From assembly GCF_028548475.1 (NCBI RefSeq), contig NZ_JAQQLE010000001.1:372001-436000 (forward strand): 64,000 nucleotides of DNA, written 5' to 3'. Each line of letters starts with the position of its first letter. Within the stretch, counting starts at the first letter, position 1. The DNA is from Vogesella margarita (GTDB lineage: Bacteria > Pseudomonadota > Gammaproteobacteria > Burkholderiales > Chromobacteriaceae). Made by a program: the position numbers and the translations under genes. The notes under the pieces were generated by a model, which did not search any database, was not told the origin of the DNA, and was given only the letters and a program-made list of their open reading frames with translations. Positions 1 through 8,248 of this stretch are shown here, in pieces.

Positions 1-1
1 C

Positions 2-145
2 TACGCGCTGAAGATCACCTTCGACGACGGCCACGACAGCGGGCTGTACAGCTGGGCCTACTTATACGAGCTGGGCGTCAAGCACGACCAGTACTGGCAG
101 GATTATCTGAATCGGCTCGCCGCTGCCGGCGCGCTCAGGGAGTAA
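2..145 (+). CDS. DUF971 domain protein, 3' end only
   Basis: The window opens inside this gene; the last 47 residues and the TAA stop are present. The fragment contains [13 protein letters not shown] followed by YLYELG, the recognisable end of the DUF971 fold (related to the N-terminal domain of gamma-butyrobetaine hydroxylase). In betaproteobacteria a free-standing DUF971 gene commonly precedes ubiE, and here the gap to ubiE is two bases, so co-transcription is likely. The biochemical role of stand-alone DUF971 proteins is not settled, and none is assigned here. The start lies outside the window. Confidence 0.8.
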   Translation, partial: YALKITFDDGHDSGLYSWAYLYELGVKHDQYWQDYLNRLAAAGALRE

Positions 146-147
146 AC

Positions 148-882
148 ATGGACAAGCAGACGCACTTTGGTTTCAAGACCGTCGACGAGAGCGAAAAGGC
201 GGACAAGGTCGCCGAGGTGTTCCACTCGGTGGCGCAGAAGTACGACGTGATGAACGACCTGATGTCCGGTGGCCTGCACCGGGTGTGGAAGCACTTCACG
301 CTGACCACCTCCGGCGTGCGCGCCGGTGACAAGGTGCTGGACATCGCCGGCGGTACCGGCGACCTCGCCCGCGGCTGGGCCAAGCGCGTCGGCAAGAGCG
401 GCGAAGTATGGCTGACCGACATCAACAGCTCGATGCTGACCGTCGGCCGCGACCGGCTGCTGGACGAGGGCATGATCCTGCCGGTGTCGCTGGCCGACGC
501 CGAGAAGCTGCCCTTCCCCGACAACTACTTCAACGCGGTGTCGGTGGCCTTCGGCCTGCGCAACATGACGCACAAGGACGCGGCGCTGAAGGAAATGTGC
601 CGCGTGCTGAAGCCGGGCGGCAAGCTGTTCGTGCTGGAATTCTCCAAGGTGTGGAAGCCGCTGTCGCCGTTCTACGACTTCTACTCCTTCAAGGCGCTGC
701 CGGTGATGGGCAAGCTGGTGGCGGGTGACGCCGACAGCTACCAGTACCTGGCCGAATCCATCCGCATGCACCCGGATCAGGAAACGCTGAAGCAGATGAT
801 GCTGGACGCCGGCTTCGGTCGCGTCGACTACCACAACATGACCGGCGGCGTGGTCGCGCTACACAAGGGCGTCAAGTTCTGA
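148..882 (+). CDS. ubiE: Ubiquinone/menaquinone C-methyltransferase UbiE
   Basis: This SAM-dependent enzyme methylates the quinone ring carbon, converting 2-methoxy-6-polyprenyl-benzoquinol (and demethylmenaquinol where present) in the cytoplasm or at the inner membrane. At 244 aa it has the usual family length. The SAM-binding motif I is visible as DIAGGTGD at about residues 65-72, and the UbiE signature [16 protein letters not shown] follows mid-protein. The ATG lies two bases after the DUF971 stop. It is the first gene of a ubiquinone block that continues with ubiJ and ubiB, interrupted by a VanY-like and an SMR gene. The downstream peptidase start overlaps its stop by one base (TGATG). 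Confidence 0.96.
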   Translation: MDKQTHFGFKTVDESEKADKVAEVFHSVAQKYDVMNDLMSGGLHRVWKHFTLTTSGVRAGDKVLDIAGGTGDLARGWAKRVGKSGEVWLTDINSSMLTVGRDRLLDEGMILPVSLADAEKLPFPDNYFNAVSVAFGLRNMTHKDAALKEMCRVLKPGGKLFVLEFSKVWKPLSPFYDFYSFKALPVMGKLVAGDADSYQYLAESIRMHPDQETLKQMMLDAGFGRVDYHNMTGGVVALHKGVKF

Positions 883-1406
883 TGACGGACGAGCTGGCCG
901 CGCTCAACGCCACCCTCGGCATCGACGTGCAGACGTTGGCCGCACGCGGCCTGGTGCCGTTCGCCGAGGCGGACACGCTGGTGGTGGCGGAGCGCAACGC
1001 GGCCGGCCGCGAGTTCGAGCTGACGCCGGCCGCCGCCGGGGCGTGGCTGGCGATGCGCGACGCCGCTGCCGCGGACGGGGTGACGCTGCAGCTGGTGTCG
1101 GCCTTTCGCAGCATCGCGCGCCAGCACGAAATCGTCGCCGCCAAGCTGGCGCGCGGCCAACGTCTGGAAGACATCCTGCAGGTCAGCGCCGCGCCCGGTT
1201 TCAGCGAGCACCACACCGGCCGCGCCGTCGATATCGGCACCCCGGACTCGCCGCCGCTTGAAGAAGCATTCGAGCAGACGCCGGCCTTCGCCTGGCTGCA
1301 GGCCAACGCCGGCCGCTTCGGCTTCGTGCTGAGCTTTCCGCGCGGCAACGCCTGCGGCTATCTGTACGAACCGTGGCACTGGTGCTACCAGCAGGTGACG
1401 GCTTGA
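882..1406 (+). CDS. M15 family (VanY-type) D-Ala-D-Ala carboxypeptidase
   Basis: This is a zinc peptidase predicted to trim D-Ala from peptidoglycan stem peptides. The M15B metal-binding signature is intact: SEHHTGRAVD (H110, D117) and the C-terminal EPWHW (H166), plus the VSAFRS motif near residue 80. The protein is 174 aa, so it is essentially the catalytic domain. No convincing signal peptide is visible with this start, so an extracytoplasmic site is uncertain. It is translationally coupled to ubiE (one-base overlap) and to the SMR gene that follows. A GTTGGCCGCA motif lies in its 5' part, near position 935. Substrate (whole stem peptide or recycled fragments) cannot be told from sequence. 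Confidence 0.85.
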   Translation: MTDELAALNATLGIDVQTLAARGLVPFAEADTLVVAERNAAGREFELTPAAAGAWLAMRDAAAADGVTLQLVSAFRSIARQHEIVAAKLARGQRLEDILQVSAAPGFSEHHTGRAVDIGTPDSPPLEEAFEQTPAFAWLQANAGRFGFVLSFPRGNACGYLYEPWHWCYQQVTA

Positions 1407-1729
1407 ATCCGTGGCTGATGCTGGCGCTGGCGATCGGCACCGAGGTGATCGCCACCAGCTCGCTGAAGCTGGCCGCGGGTTTCACCAAGCCGCTGCCGTC
1501 GCTGCTGGTGGTGCTCGGCTACATCGCCTCGTTCTGGCTGCTGTCGCAAGTGCTGCTCAAGCTGGATCTCGGCGTGGTATACGCCATCTGGTGCGGGGTC
1601 GGCATCGCGGTGGTGGCGACGGTGGGCGTGCTGCTGTTCGGCGAGAGCCTGTCGCCGCTGCGTATCGCCGGGCTGCTGGCGATCATGATCGGCACCATCT
1701 TGTTGAGTTTGTCGGGCAAAGGACATTAA
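1403..1729 (+). CDS. Small multidrug resistance (SMR/EmrE-type) transporter
   Basis: Encodes a four-helix inner-membrane antiporter of the SMR family. The key membrane glutamate is present in the first helix within [18 protein letters not shown], and helices 2-4 carry [10 protein letters not shown] and [13 protein letters not shown], matching EmrE/SugE-type proteins. I chose the TTG at 1403 because it gives [13 protein letters not shown], the family N-terminus, and a length of 108 aa close to EmrE (110). It also overlaps the preceding stop as TTGA. An ATG at 1418 is the alternative. SMR proteins export guanidinium or quaternary ammonium compounds; which applies here is unknown. The stop overlaps the ubiJ start (TAATG). 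Confidence 0.85.
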   Translation: MNPWLMLALAIGTEVIATSSLKLAAGFTKPLPSLLVVLGYIASFWLLSQVLLKLDLGVVYAIWCGVGIAVVATVGVLLFGESLSPLRIAGLLAIMIGTILLSLSGKGH

Positions 1730-2313
1730 TGATGCGTATCCGCGTGGCGGCTTTCAATCATTTGCTGAACCAGCATCCGGCGCAGCGCGCCGAGTTGGCG
1801 CAATTCGCCGGGCGCCGCATCGGCATCGTGCTGCCGCCGCTGGACGTGCACGGCGTGGTCACCGAGGAGGGCTGGCTGGCAGTGTGCGAGGGCGAGGCCG
1901 AGGCGGTGTTGCGCCTGAAGCACGGCGTAGCGCTGGCGCAGCTGTCCGGCCGCGCGCCGGACTTGGCCGACGTGCTGCTGGAGGGCGATGCCGAGCTGGC
2001 GGCCAACGTTGGCCGCATCGTGCGCCAGCTGAAGTGGGACGCCACCGAAGACCTGTCGCGCGTGGTCGGCGACATCGCCGCGCAGCGGCTGCAGGGCTTT
2101 GCCCGCGGCCTGTTCGGCATCAAGGGCGAGATCGGCGGCCGCCTGCTGGAAAACTGGCTGGAATACCTGCGCGAGGAAAGCCCGCTGCTGGCGCGCAAGG
2201 ACAGCGTCGAGCAGTTCGTGCGCGCGGTGGATGCCCTGCGCGACGACGCCGAACGCCTGGAAAAACGCCTCGCCCATCTCGAAGCCCTGGCGCAAGCCAG
2301 CAACCGGAACTGA
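1729..2313 (+). CDS. ubiJ: Ubiquinone biosynthesis accessory factor UbiJ (SCP2 domain)
   Basis: UbiJ is a cytosolic lipid-binding SCP2-domain protein that, with UbiK, organises the late ubiquinone biosynthetic complex. The 194-residue product is close to E. coli UbiJ (201). The N-terminal two thirds resemble an SCP2 fold, and the C-terminal segment from about 150 ([17 protein letters not shown] onward) is a charged helix of coiled-coil type. Two adjacent ATG codons (1729, 1732) could start it; the first overlaps the SMR stop. Its place directly before ubiB is the classical ubiE-ubiJ-ubiB order. An 18-bp perfect palindrome made of two abutting GTTGGCCGC motifs lies inside the coding region at 1999-2016. 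Confidence 0.9.
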   Translation: MMRIRVAAFNHLLNQHPAQRAELAQFAGRRIGIVLPPLDVHGVVTEEGWLAVCEGEAEAVLRLKHGVALAQLSGRAPDLADVLLEGDAELAANVGRIVRQLKWDATEDLSRVVGDIAAQRLQGFARGLFGIKGEIGGRLLENWLEYLREESPLLARKDSVEQFVRAVDALRDDAERLEKRLAHLEALAQASNRN

Positions 2314-2324
2314 CTTCCCCCATC

Positions 2325-3851
2325 ATGCGGATTGCCCGTTTTAGCAAAATCGTTGCCACGTTTTACCGTTTCGGTCTCGACGAATTCTTTGCCGGCCGCG
2401 CGCGCGTCGGCTTCATCCACCGCCTGTGCCAGCTGACGCCGCTGCCGCGCGACCTGTCGGCGCCGTTGCCGCAGCGGGTACGGCTGGCGCTGGAAGCGCT
2501 GGGGCCGATCTTTGTCAAGTTCGGCCAGGTGTTGTCCACCCGCCGCGACCTGCTGCCGGAAGAATACGCCGACGCGCTGGCCCACCTGCAGGACAATGTA
2601 CAGCCCTTCGACGGCGCCATCTCGCACCAGGTGATAGCCCGCAATCTGGGGCGGCCGGTGGCCGAGCTGTACGCCGAATTCGACGACGTGCCGGTGGCCA
2701 GTGCCTCTGTGGCGCAGGTGCACCGCGCGCGGCTGCACGGGACGGACGGCAAGCCGGGACGCGCGGTGGCGGTGAAGGTGCTGCGCCCGGGCATCCTGCC
2801 GGTGATCGAGCAGGACCTGGCGCTGATGCGGACACTGGCGCGGCTGGTGGAGCGCTTCCTGCCGGACGGCAAGCGCCTGAAACCGCAGGAGGTGGTGGCC
2901 GAGTTCGACCGCCACCTGCACGACGAGCTGGACCTGATGCACGAGGCCGGCAACGCCAGCCAGCTGCGCCGCAACTTCACCGGCTCCGACATGCTGCTGG
3001 TGCCGGAGGTGTTCTACGACTACTCGGCGCGCGAGGTGCTGACGCTGGAGTGGATGGACGGCATTCCGGTGGGGCAGATCGAGCGCCTGCGCGAGGCCGG
3101 CGTCGACCTGAAAAAACTCAGCCGCTTCGGCGTCGAGATCTTCTTCACCCAGGTGTTCCGCCACGGCTTCTTCCACGCCGACATGCACCCGGGCAACATC
3201 TTCGTCGCCGCCGACGGCCGCTACATCGCGCTCGACTTCGGCATCGTCGGCAGCCTCACCGAGTCCGACAAGCACTACCTGGCGGTGAACTTCCTCGCCT
3301 TCTTCAACCGCGACTACCACCGCGTCGCCACCGCGCACATCGAATCCGGCTGGGTGCCCAAGGAAACCCGCGCCGAGGAGCTGGAAGCGGCGGTGCGCAC
3401 GGTGTGCGAGCCGATCTTCGACAAGCCGCTGTCGCAGATCTCCTTCGGCCTGGTGCTGTTGCGCCTGTTCGAGACCAGTCGCCGCTTCAACGTCGAGATC
3501 CAGCCGCAGCTGGTGCTGTTGCAGAAGACGCTGCTCAACATCGAGGGCCTCGGTCGCCAGCTCGACCCCGACCTCGACCTGTGGGATACCGCCAAGCCGT
3601 TCCTCACCAAGTGGATGAACGAGCAGATCGGCTGGCGCGGCCTGCTGCGCACGCTGAAGCACGAGGCGCCGGAGTGGGCGACCACGCTGCCGGCGATCCC
3701 GCGCAAGCTGAACGAGGCACTGTCCGGCAAGAGCACGGAGCTGGTGGTGCAGGGTTACATCCAGCTGATGCGCGAGCAGAAAACGCAGAACTTCCTGCTG
3801 AAGCTGATCGCGCTGCTGCTCGCTGCACTGCTGCTGCACGACTGGCTGTAA
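2325..3851 (+). CDS. ubiB: Ubiquinone biosynthesis kinase-like protein UbiB
   Basis: UbiB is a membrane-anchored atypical (ABC1/ADCK) kinase-like ATPase required for ubiquinone synthesis, thought to help extract lipid intermediates from the membrane. The family KxGQ motif is at K65 ([14 protein letters not shown]), the catalytic-loop region HADMHPGN begins at H284 and the metal-binding DFG is at D304. The C-terminus ends with a hydrophobic helix ([18 protein letters not shown]), the usual anchor, although families often show two helices. The 508 aa length is normal for betaproteobacteria. The gap after ubiJ is 11 bases. A strong terminator follows, so this closes the operon. Confidence 0.96.
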   Translation: MRIARFSKIVATFYRFGLDEFFAGRARVGFIHRLCQLTPLPRDLSAPLPQRVRLALEALGPIFVKFGQVLSTRRDLLPEEYADALAHLQDNVQPFDGAISHQVIARNLGRPVAELYAEFDDVPVASASVAQVHRARLHGTDGKPGRAVAVKVLRPGILPVIEQDLALMRTLARLVERFLPDGKRLKPQEVVAEFDRHLHDELDLMHEAGNASQLRRNFTGSDMLLVPEVFYDYSAREVLTLEWMDGIPVGQIERLREAGVDLKKLSRFGVEIFFTQVFRHGFFHADMHPGNIFVAADGRYIALDFGIVGSLTESDKHYLAVNFLAFFNRDYHRVATAHIESGWVPKETRAEELEAAVRTVCEPIFDKPLSQISFGLVLLRLFETSRRFNVEIQPQLVLLQKTLLNIEGLGRQLDPDLDLWDTAKPFLTKWMNEQIGWRGLLRTLKHEAPEWATTLPAIPRKLNEALSGKSTELVVQGYIQLMREQKTQNFLLKLIALLLAALLLHDWL

Positions 3852-3875
3852 CGCGTTCTATCCCGCTCTATATAG

Positions 3876-3899
3876 AAGCCGCCCACGGGCGGCTTTTTT
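3876..3899 (+). terminator. Intrinsic terminator after ubiB
   Basis: A GC-rich stem (GCCGCC / GGCGGC, tight CACG loop) is followed directly by six T residues. It lies 25 bases after the ubiB stop and is immediately followed by a palindromic uptake-like repeat. Confidence 0.9.
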
Positions 3900-3918
3900 G
3901 CGGCCAACGTTGGCCGCA
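3899..3918. repeat. Abutting inverted pair of GTTGGCCGCA motif
   Basis: A 20-bp perfect palindrome, TGCGGCCAACGTTGGCCGCA, formed by two motif copies sharing an AACGTT centre. It begins at the last T of the ubiB terminator. It belongs to the dispersed motif family described in the findings. Confidence 0.95.
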
Positions 3919-3985
3919 GGCTTGACCTTGCGATTTAAATATACAAAAATATATAACGTAAATTATTTAATCGTAAGGGGTGAGA

Positions 3986-4339
3986 ATGAGCCACAACTAC
4001 CAGGAACTGACCGCCGCGCTGTCGGCCAAGCTGGCCGAATTCCGCAAGGAAATGCCGGACAGCATGCGCGGCTTCGGCCAGATGAGCAAAAGCGCGCACA
4101 GCGACGGCGCGCTGGACAACAAGACCAAGGAGCTGATCGCGCTGGCCATCGGCATCGCCGGCCGCTGCCAGGGCTGCCTCGCCTTTCACGGCAAGGCGCT
4201 GGTGGAGCTGGGCTGCACGCGTGCGGAATTCATGGAGATGCTGCAGGTGGCGGTGTACATGGGCGGCGGGCCGTCGCTGATGACGGCGGCGGAAGCGCTG
4301 CTGGCCTACGAGAGCTTCGGCGGCGAACGCGCCGCCTAG
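3986..4339 (+). CDS. Carboxymuconolactone decarboxylase-family (AhpD-like) protein
   Basis: A 117-aa single-domain protein of the CMD/AhpD-like superfamily. The redox motif CQGC followed by histidine (C61, C64, H68 in CQGCLAFHGKAL) matches the AhpD-type active site (CxxC-x3-H), suggesting a peroxidase or thiol-disulfide role rather than lactone decarboxylation. I chose the ATG at 3986, with an AAGGGG ribosome-binding site about six bases upstream, over a GTG two codons earlier. It is preceded by an AT-rich stretch (3935-3975) that contrasts with the GC-rich surroundings and may hold its promoter. It is transcribed alone, convergent with the glpM-like gene. The physiological substrate is unknown. 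Confidence 0.85.
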   Translation: MSHNYQELTAALSAKLAEFRKEMPDSMRGFGQMSKSAHSDGALDNKTKELIALAIGIAGRCQGCLAFHGKALVELGCTRAEFMEMLQVAVYMGGGPSLMTAAEALLAYESFGGERAA

Positions 4340-4361
4340 GGAAAAGGGCTGACAGGCTGGC

Positions 4362-4377
4362 CTGCGGCCAACCTTGC
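4362..4377. repeat. Single GTTGGCCGCA-type motif (minus orientation)
   Basis: CTGCGGCCAACCTTGC between the convergent AhpD-like and GlpM-like genes. A single, unpaired copy of the dispersed motif. Confidence 0.85.
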
Positions 4378-4382
4378 GGGTT

Positions 4383-4724
4383 TCAGGCCATCAGCCGCGT
4401 CCAGCCCCACAGCAGCAGGGCGGCGGCCAGTAGCCAGGCGAGGGTGGCCAGCAGCAGGGTCGGCAGCAGCGCGGTACGGGTGCTGAGCCAGTACACCGCC
4501 AGCAGGTACAGCGCGTAGGGCAGTAGCGACCACAGCCCGAACAGCGCGGTGCGCTGCAAGGCCTGCGCGTCGCGCTCGCTGCCGACGATGTAGTGCGCGA
4601 TCAGCGCGAAGGTGGGAAACAGCGGCACCAGGCCGGCAATGTAAAAGGCACGCGACTGCGATAGTAGCGCGATCAGTAGCACCGCCAGCGCGCCGAGGCT
4701 GCACTTGGCGAACAGCGCCAGCAT
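4383..4724 (-). CDS. GlpM/YdgC family inner-membrane protein
   Basis: A 113-aa hydrophobic protein with about four membrane helices. The segment AGLVPLFPTFALIAHYIVGS is the highly conserved signature of the GlpM (Pseudomonas) and YdgC (E. coli) family. GlpM was linked to alginate production in Pseudomonas, but the molecular function of the family is not known, and no alginate genes are seen here. Its start overlaps the stop of the upstream Mth938-like gene by one base (ATGA), so the two form an operon read leftwards from the 5.1-kb promoter region. Confidence 0.88.
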   Translation of the reverse strand: MLALFAKCSLGALAVLLIALLSQSRAFYIAGLVPLFPTFALIAHYIVGSERDAQALQRTALFGLWSLLPYALYLLAVYWLSTRTALLPTLLLATLAWLLAAALLLWGWTRLMA

Positions 4725-5092
4725 CAGTCCTGCAGCAGCGCGGCGACCACGCCGCGGCCCTCGGCCAGCAGGATGTTATAGGTGCGGCACAGCGCGGCGG
4801 TGTCCATCACCTCGACGCCGATGCCGGCATTGGTCAGCGCCGCGTAAAGCTTCGGGTGCGGAAAGCGCAGCTTGCTGCCGGTGCCCAGCAGCACCAGTTC
4901 CGGCTGCAGCGCCAGCACCGCGGCGAAATCGGCCTCGCCGAAATCCTCGAAACGGGCCGGGCGCCACGGCGTGATGCTGTCGGCGGTGACGATCAGGCTG
5001 CCCTCGTGGCGCACCTTGTTGATCTCGACATGACCGGCGCCGGAGGCGGTGAACAGGTTGGATCCGGCGGTGTTGGCTTCGTGAAGTTTCAT
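4724..5092 (-). CDS. Mth938-like (DUF498/NDUFAF3 family) protein
   Basis: A 122-aa protein of the Mth938 / NDUFAF3 family. Visible family features are the INKVRHEGSLIVTAD strand region near the N-terminus, LLGTGSKLRFPHPKL in the middle and GVEVMDTAALCRTYNILLAEGR near the end. The start at 5092 gives MKLHEANTAGSNLFTASGAG, the usual N-terminus; an upstream in-frame ATG at 5209 would add a sequence unlike the family. Eukaryotic relatives assist respiratory complex I assembly, while the bacterial function is unknown. It is the first gene of a two-gene leftward operon with the GlpM-like gene, divergent from alaA. Confidence 0.85.
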   Translation of the reverse strand: MKLHEANTAGSNLFTASGAGHVEINKVRHEGSLIVTADSITPWRPARFEDFGEADFAAVLALQPELVLLGTGSKLRFPHPKLYAALTNAGIGVEVMDTAALCRTYNILLAEGRGVVAALLQD

Positions 5093-5115
5093 GATGTCAT
5101 CCTGGCGTGAGAAGC

Positions 5116-5130
5116 TGGTGCAGTGCACCA
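5116..5130. promoter_or_regulatory. Dyad TGGTGCA-G-TGCACCA in the alaA/Mth938 divergent region
   Basis: A perfect 7-1-7 inverted repeat, with a further TGGTGCA half-site at 5164-5170. On the minus strand a TATAAT lies just upstream (complement of about 5146-5151), so the dyad would sit shortly after the start of the leftward transcript. This is a candidate operator; no regulator is identified. Confidence 0.4.
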
Positions 5131-5233
5131 CGTATTGGGATAGGATTATACCTTGCCCGCAAGTGGTGCATGCCCTGCATTGCGCTTGCGACATATCGTG
5201 AACCGACACCCCCAGCCAGTGGTAACAGTGCCC

Positions 5234-6463
5234 ATGCAGCCTATCCAGAAATCACAAAAACTCGCCAACGTCTGCTACGACATCCGTGGCCCGGTACTCG
5301 AACACGCCAAGCGCATGGAAGAGGAAGGCCACCGCATCATCAAGCTCAATATCGGCAATCCGGCGCCATTCGGCTTTTTCGCCCCGGACGAGATCATCGA
5401 GGACGTGATCGCCAATTTGCAGAATGCGTCCGGCTATTGTGATTCCAAGGGGCTGTTCGCCGCGCGCAAGGCGATCATGCACTACGCGCAGCAAAAGCAT
5501 ATTCCCAACGTCGGCATGGAAGACATCTACATCGGCAACGGCGTGTCCGAGCTGATCGTGATGGCGATGCAGGCGCTGCTCGACAACGGCGATGAGGTGC
5601 TGGTGCCGGCGCCGGACTATCCGCTGTGGACCGCAGCGGTGAGCCTGGCCGGCGGCCGCCCGGTGCACTACCTGTGCGACGAGGCCGAGGGCTGGATGCC
5701 GTCCATCGCCGACATCCGCGCCAAGATCACGCCGCGCACCAAGGCGCTGGTGGTGATCAACCCCAACAACCCGACCGGCGCGCTGTACCCGGACCACGTG
5801 CTGCAGCAGCTGGTCGAGGTGGCGCGCGAGTTCGGTCTCATCCTCTACGCGGATGAAATCTACGACAAGGTGTTGTACGACGGCGCCACCCACACCTCGA
5901 TCGCCTCGCTGGCGCCGGACCTCTTGGTGTGCACCTTCAACGGCCTGTCCAAGAACTACCGCGCCTGTGGCTACCGCGCCGGCTGGATGATCCTCGCCGG
6001 CGAAAAGCGCCACGCCAAGGACTACATCGAGGGCCTCAACATGCTGGCCTCGATGCGGCTGTGTGCCAACGTGCCGGCGCAGTACGCGATCCAGACCGCG
6101 CTGGGCGGCTACCAGAGCATCGACGATCTGGTGGCGCCGGGCGGCCGTCTCGCGCGACAGCGCGATCTGGCCTGGGAGATGCTGACCGCCATCCCCGGCG
6201 TGAGCTGCGTCAAGCCGCAGGGCGCGCTGTACCTGTTCCCGCGGCTGGACCCGGCGGTATATCCGATCGAGGACGACCAGCAGTTCATCCTGGAACTGCT
6301 GCAGCAGGAGCGGGTGTTGCTGGTGCAGGGCAGCGGCTTCAACTGGGTTGCCCCCGATCACTTCCGCGTGGTATTCCTGCCTAACAGCGACGACCTGACC
6401 GAGGCCATTGGCCGTATCGCGCGTTTTCTGGAAAACTACCGCAAACAACACGGTACCGCCTGA
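5234..6463 (+). CDS. alaA: Alanine-synthesizing aminotransferase AlaA
   Basis: A PLP-dependent class I aminotransferase that makes alanine from pyruvate using glutamate. The sequence follows E. coli AlaA (YfbQ) closely: NVCYDIRGPV near the N-terminus, KLNIGNPAPFGF, VINPNNPTGALY, and the PLP lysine K240 in TFNGLSKNYRACGYRAGW. It is 409 aa. I start it at the ATG at 5234, which gives the family N-terminus MQPIQKSQKLANV; longer in-frame starts exist upstream but add unrelated sequence. In many betaproteobacteria this gene lies just upstream of hom-thrC, as here. A strong terminator separates it from hom, so it has its own transcript. Confidence 0.94.
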   Translation: MQPIQKSQKLANVCYDIRGPVLEHAKRMEEEGHRIIKLNIGNPAPFGFFAPDEIIEDVIANLQNASGYCDSKGLFAARKAIMHYAQQKHIPNVGMEDIYIGNGVSELIVMAMQALLDNGDEVLVPAPDYPLWTAAVSLAGGRPVHYLCDEAEGWMPSIADIRAKITPRTKALVVINPNNPTGALYPDHVLQQLVEVAREFGLILYADEIYDKVLYDGATHTSIASLAPDLLVCTFNGLSKNYRACGYRAGWMILAGEKRHAKDYIEGLNMLASMRLCANVPAQYAIQTALGGYQSIDDLVAPGGRLARQRDLAWEMLTAIPGVSCVKPQGALYLFPRLDPAVYPIEDDQQFILELLQQERVLLVQGSGFNWVAPDHFRVVFLPNSDDLTEAIGRIARFLENYRKQHGTA

Positions 6464-6472
6464 TCGTGATGC

Positions 6473-6500
6473 AAAGGGGAGCCGCGGGCTCCCCTTTTTT
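6473..6500 (+). terminator. Intrinsic terminator after alaA
   Basis: Nine-bp stem AGGGGAGCC / GGCTCCCCT with a GCG loop, followed by a run of T residues. Confidence 0.93.
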
Positions 6501-6530
6501 GCACGCGGCAGGACGCCGAGTACGGCTAAT

Positions 6531-6545
6531 CAAGGTTGGCCGCAC
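6531..6545. repeat. Single AAGGTTGGCCGCA-type motif
   Basis: CAAGGTTGGCCGCAC between the alaA terminator and hom; one unpaired copy of the dispersed motif. Confidence 0.88.
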
Positions 6546-6592
6546 TGGACGCCTTGCGCCAGGGACAAATCAATAACACTTTGGAGTTCAGC

Positions 6593-7903
6593 ATGAAACC
6601 GATCAACATTGGTCTGATGGGAGTGGGGACAGTCGGTGGCGGTACCGCCACCGTATTGAAGCGCAACGCGGAAGAAATCAGCCGCCGGGCCGGACGCGAG
6701 ATCCGCCTGTTCATGGCAGCCAACCGCGATCTGGCGCGCGCGCGCGAAGTCGTCGGCGACGGCGTGCCGCTGGTCGACGACGCCTTCCAGGTGGTCAACC
6801 ATCCGGAAGTCGATATCGTGGTCGAGCTGATCGGCGGCGACACCATCGCCAAGGAGCTGGTGCTCAAGGCCATCGACAACGGCAAGCACGTGGTCACCGC
6901 CAACAAGAAACTCCTGGCGATGCACGGCAACGAGATCTTCGCCCGCGCGCAGGAAAAGGGCGTGATGGTGGCGTTCGAGGCCGCGGTCGCCGGCGGCATC
7001 CCGATCATCAAGGCGCTGCGTGAAGGCCTGTCGGCCAACCGCATCGAGTGGCTGGCCGGCATCATCAATGGCACCTCCAACTTCATCCTGTCGGAAATGC
7101 GCGAAAAAGGCGCCGACTTCGCTGACGTGCTGAAAGAAGCGCAGCGTCTGGGCTATGCCGAAGCCGACCCGACCTTCGACGTGGAAGGCCACGATGCCGG
7201 TCACAAGCTGACCATCATGGCGGCCATCGCGTTCGGCATCCCGATGAACTTCGACAACTGCTATCTGGAAGGCATCAGCCAGCTGGAAGGCAAGGACATC
7301 CAGTACGCGGAAGAACTGGGTTACCGCGTCAAGCTCTTGGGCCTGACCCGCCGCACCGACAAGGGCGTCGAGCTGCGCGTGCATCCGACGCTGATCCCGG
7401 AAGACCAGCTGATCGCCAACGTCAACGGCGTGATGAACGCGGTGCTGGTGCGTGGCGATGCCATCGGCCAGGCGCTGTTCAACGGCCCGGGTGCCGGTGC
7501 GCTGCCGACGGCGTCGGCGGTAGTGGCCGACATCGTCGATGTCGCGCGCCTGCTGACTTCCGATCCGGAGCACCGCGTGCCGCACCTGTCGTTCCAGCCG
7601 GACCGGCTGCAGAACCTGCCTATTCTGCCGATGGGCGAGGTGGTCAGCAGCTACTACCTGCGCATCCAGGCCGCCGACCGCGCCGGGGTGATGGCCGACA
7701 TCACCCGCCTGCTGGCGGAGAACAACATCTCGATCGAGGCGCTGATCCAGAAGGGCTCCGCCACCGACGGTTCCGCCGAGATCGTGATCCTGACCCATCG
7801 CGTGGTGGAGAAGTCCGCCAACAAGGCGATCGCCGCCATCGAGGCGCTGGACAGCGTCGCCGGCAAGGTGGTGCGCCTGCGCATGGAAGAGCTGAATGGC
7901 TAA
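6593..7903 (+). CDS. hom: Homoserine dehydrogenase
   Basis: Catalyses NAD(P)H-dependent reduction of aspartate semialdehyde to homoserine, the branch point to threonine and methionine. The nucleotide-binding motif GVGTVGGGT is at residues 10-18, and the family segments AAVAGGIPIIKALREGL and YAEADPTFDVEGHDAGHKL are intact. From about residue 355 a C-terminal ACT domain (YYLRIQAADRAGVMADIT) indicates feedback control, usually by threonine. The 436-aa monofunctional form lacks a fused aspartokinase. The ATG at 6593 has a good GGAG site. Its last eight bases overlap the next gene. Confidence 0.96.
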   Translation: MKPINIGLMGVGTVGGGTATVLKRNAEEISRRAGREIRLFMAANRDLARAREVVGDGVPLVDDAFQVVNHPEVDIVVELIGGDTIAKELVLKAIDNGKHVVTANKKLLAMHGNEIFARAQEKGVMVAFEAAVAGGIPIIKALREGLSANRIEWLAGIINGTSNFILSEMREKGADFADVLKEAQRLGYAEADPTFDVEGHDAGHKLTIMAAIAFGIPMNFDNCYLEGISQLEGKDIQYAEELGYRVKLLGLTRRTDKGVELRVHPTLIPEDQLIANVNGVMNAVLVRGDAIGQALFNGPGAGALPTASAVVADIVDVARLLTSDPEHRVPHLSFQPDRLQNLPILPMGEVVSSYYLRIQAADRAGVMADITRLLAENNISIEALIQKGSATDGSAEIVILTHRVVEKSANKAIAAIEALDSVAGKVVRLRMEELNG

Positions 7904-8243
7904 GAAGTGTGGCTGGCTGCTGTTGCTGCTGCCGGCGCTGGCTTGCGCCGGCAACGTCGCCAGTGGCAGCGCTGGCGCGATCCCGCGCCAGCCGGTGATA
8001 CAGCTGCTGACCTCCGCCTGTCTGGCCAAGGCCGGGCAGGAGCCGCTGCTGAAAAGCCTGCTCAGCAGCCCGGCGGCGGCCAGCGCCTACTGCGGTTGCG
8101 CCGGCGAGCGCATCGTCGGCGGCCTCAGCGACGACGAATTGATGGATGCAGTCAGCAAAGGCAAGGGCGTGGCGCAGGATCCGGTCTGGAAACGGCGCCT
8201 GCTCAATGTCGGACTGCAATGTCTGGATCAACTGGTTAAATAA
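7896..8243 (+). CDS. Small secreted cysteine-containing protein, unknown
   Basis: A 115-aa protein with a clear signal peptide: KK, then a hydrophobic run WLLLLLPALACAG and a likely cut after ACA. The mature part is short, with cysteines in TSACLAK, YCGCAGER and LQCLDQ, consistent with two disulfides. I do not recognise a named family. It sits between hom and thrC, overlapping hom by eight bases and leaving a five-base gap to thrC, so it must be co-expressed with the threonine genes. The ACLAK...CxC...C pattern resembles small periplasmic helical proteins. A threonine-related function is not implied by its sequence. Confidence 0.75.
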   Translation: MAKKCGWLLLLLPALACAGNVASGSAGAIPRQPVIQLLTSACLAKAGQEPLLKSLLSSPAAASAYCGCAGERIVGGLSDDELMDAVSKGKGVAQDPVWKRRLLNVGLQCLDQLVK

Positions 8244-8248
8244 ACAAC

